Assembly (NCBI GenBank): GCA_965364515.1
Contig: CBDTXZ010000076.1
Location: 1-13,347 of the forward strand
Source: JAHEDH01 sp965364515
GTDB taxonomy: Bacteria > Actinomycetota > Acidimicrobiia > Spongiisociales > ZC4RG35
Length of the DNA: 13,347 nucleotides
Direction of reading: 5' to 3'
In this document: positions 12,125-13,347 of the stretch, one piece after another
Numbering within the stretch: position 1 is the stretch's first letter
Layout of the letters: the number at the start of each line of letters is the position of its first letter
Made by a program: the position numbers and the translations under genes
Notes under the pieces: generated by a model
What the model saw: only the letters and a program-made list of their open reading frames with translations
What the model was told of the DNA's origin: nothing
Databases searched by the model: none

Positions 12125-13347
12125 ATGACCCACACCGCCGTCGTTCTCGCAGCAGGCAAGGGAACCCGGATGAAGTCGGATCTTCCGAAGGTCATGCACA
12201 CCGTCGCGGGCCGGACGATGCTCGCATGGGTGCTCGATGCCGTGATGGCAACCGGACCCTCCAGAGTCGTGGTCGTGGTGGGACATGGGGCCGATCAGGT
12301 GATCGAATCGCTCCCGGAAGGCGTCGAGAGCTGTCTTCAGGCGGAACAGCACGGCACCGGCCATGCGGTGAGCGTTGCTCTGGAGCACCTCGGGCTCGTG
12401 ATCGGAGACGTGCTCGTGGTGCCGGGCGACACGCCGCTGATCGACGGCGCCACACTCGACCGCCTGCTCGAATCGCACCGCGCCGACGCCAACGCGACGA
12501 CGATCTTGAGCTCGATCGTGGACGACCCCCACGGATATGGGCGGATCGTCCGTGACGAGGCCGGAGACGTCGTCGGGATCGTCGAGCAGCGCGACGCCAG
12601 CGACGCGGTGGACGCAATCAACGAGATCAACGCCGGCATGTACGTGTTCAACGCCAAGGAGCTGATCGAGGACATCGGCACGTTGCAGACGAACAACGCT
12701 CAGGGCGAGTACTACCTGACCGACGTGGTCGCCGCCGTCGTGGCGAGGGGGCACTCCGCCGGAGCAGTCGTCGCCGACCCGACCGCCGTGATGGGGGTCA
12801 ACACCCACCGTCACCTGGCGGAGGCGGCGGCGCTCCGGCGCGAGCGCATCAATGGCGAGCTGATGGACTCCGGCGTTCACATGCAGGACCCGTTGGCCGT
12901 CTACATCGATGCGGGGGTGACCGTTGCGCCGGGAGCGAGTCTGCTCGCCAACGTCCATCTCACGTCTCAGGCGGTGGTCGAGTCCGACGCCGTCGTCGGG
13001 CCAGACGTCTTCGCCAGTGACTCGGTCATTGGGAGCGGTGCACGCGTGTGGTACTCGGTCCTCCGCAGCGCCAGGGTGGGTCCGGGTGCACAGGTCGGGC
13101 CCTACGTGTCGCTCCGGCCCGAGGCGGTGCTCGAGGAGGGATCGAAGGCCGGGACCTTCGTGGAGATCAAGAAGTCGGTGGTCGGCCCAGGAGCAAAGAT
13201 CCCGCACCTGTCGTACATCGGCGACACCAGCGTCGGGGCCCGCAGCAACGTGGGCGCCGGGACCATCACGGTCAACTACAACGGATTCGAGAAGTTCCGG
13301 ACCGAGATCGGCGAGGACGTCAAGATCGGATCCGACACGATGCTGGT
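12125..13347 (+). CDS. glmU: bifunctional GlmU (N-acetyltransferase / UDP-GlcNAc pyrophosphorylase), 5' part
   Basis: Makes UDP-N-acetylglucosamine for peptidoglycan: the C-terminal domain acetylates glucosamine-1-phosphate with acetyl-CoA, and the N-terminal domain transfers UMP from UTP. 407 residues are visible and the frame is open at the window end. The uridylyltransferase part has VVLAAGKGTRMKSDLPKVMH (6-25), QHGTGHA (75-81) and PGDTPLI with Asp102. NAQGEYYLTD (191-200) is also typical. The left-handed beta-helix begins near 250 and reaches RPEAVLEEGS. It includes KIPHLSYIGD with His361, equivalent to the E. coli acetyltransferase base His363, and NVGAGTITVNYNG. ATG 12125 follows AGAGG (12113-12117) at 7 bases. 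Only the last helix turns and C-terminal arm are missing. Confidence 0.97.
   Translation, partial: MTHTAVVLAAGKGTRMKSDLPKVMHTVAGRTMLAWVLDAVMATGPSRVVVVVGHGADQVIESLPEGVESCLQAEQHGTGHAVSVALEHLGLVIGDVLVVPGDTPLIDGATLDRLLESHRADANATTILSSIVDDPHGYGRIVRDEAGDVVGIVEQRDASDAVDAINEINAGMYVFNAKELIEDIGTLQTNNAQGEYYLTDVVAAVVARGHSAGAVVADPTAVMGVNTHRHLAEAAALRRERINGELMDSGVHMQDPLAVYIDAGVTVAPGASLLANVHLTSQAVVESDAVVGPDVFASDSVIGSGARVWYSVLRSARVGPGAQVGPYVSLRPEAVLEEGSKAGTFVEIKKSVVGPGAKIPHLSYIGDTSVGARSNVGAGTITVNYNGFEKFRTEIGEDVKIGSDTML

Noticed and set aside
12053..13207. 384-codon minus-strand frame opposite glmU
   Set aside because: GlmU on the plus strand matches its family along the whole length; the antisense has no motif.
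1..13347. CRISPR array, prophage or integrative element
   Set aside because: No regularly spaced direct repeats, no integrase or phage genes, and no attachment-site duplication of the tRNA ends seen.

Overview
The window is high-GC bacterial DNA with densely packed genes. Most operon heads either lack a Shine-Dalgarno site (likely leaderless) or have a clear purine-rich one, and both tRNA genes lack an encoded CCA end. With the lipoproteins, the GWS-type cyclic-nucleotide-binding-like domains and the gene content, this points to an actinomycetote, possibly Acidimicrobiia; the phylum is inferred, the class is a guess.

Left part (1-2050): the 3' part of a tRNA-Ala(CGC), two tandem hairpins, an MscS-family channel gene, a decayed IS3-type transposase fragment, the C-terminal remnant of an ArsR-type regulator whose DNA-binding half is missing, and a convergent small DUF5808 membrane protein gene.

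Middle (2090-6160): an unusual 880-residue protein that joins two CRP-like ligand-binding domains, a PlsC-like glycerolipid acyltransferase domain and an SGNH hydrolase domain, closed by a large palindromic hairpin. It is followed by a secreted lipoprotein with a zinc-metallopeptidase signature.

Housekeeping part (6200-10264 and 11983-13347): DUF192 gene, rsmI (apparently with a rare ATC start codon), an AbrB/SpoVT regulator with a zinc knuckle, tatD-rsmA-ispE as an overlapping operon, then tRNA-Gln(UUG) and the 5' part of glmU. The order rsmI-abrB-tatD-rsmA-ispE-glmU is the one known from Bacillus subtilis (yabC-abrB-metS-yabD-...-ksgA-...-ispE-...-gcaD), with some genes missing. It covers rRNA methylation, isoprenoid precursor synthesis and UDP-GlcNAc synthesis.

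Between ispE and the tRNA-Gln, a minus-strand block interrupts this order. It holds a histidine phosphatase preceded by a possible small overlapping ORF, a possible 46-residue small protein and a small lipoprotein.

Most notable: the four-domain lipid-enzyme fusion, the ATC start of rsmI, the recurrent TAnnnT-N6/7-start arrangement, and two possible translationally coupled small proteins.
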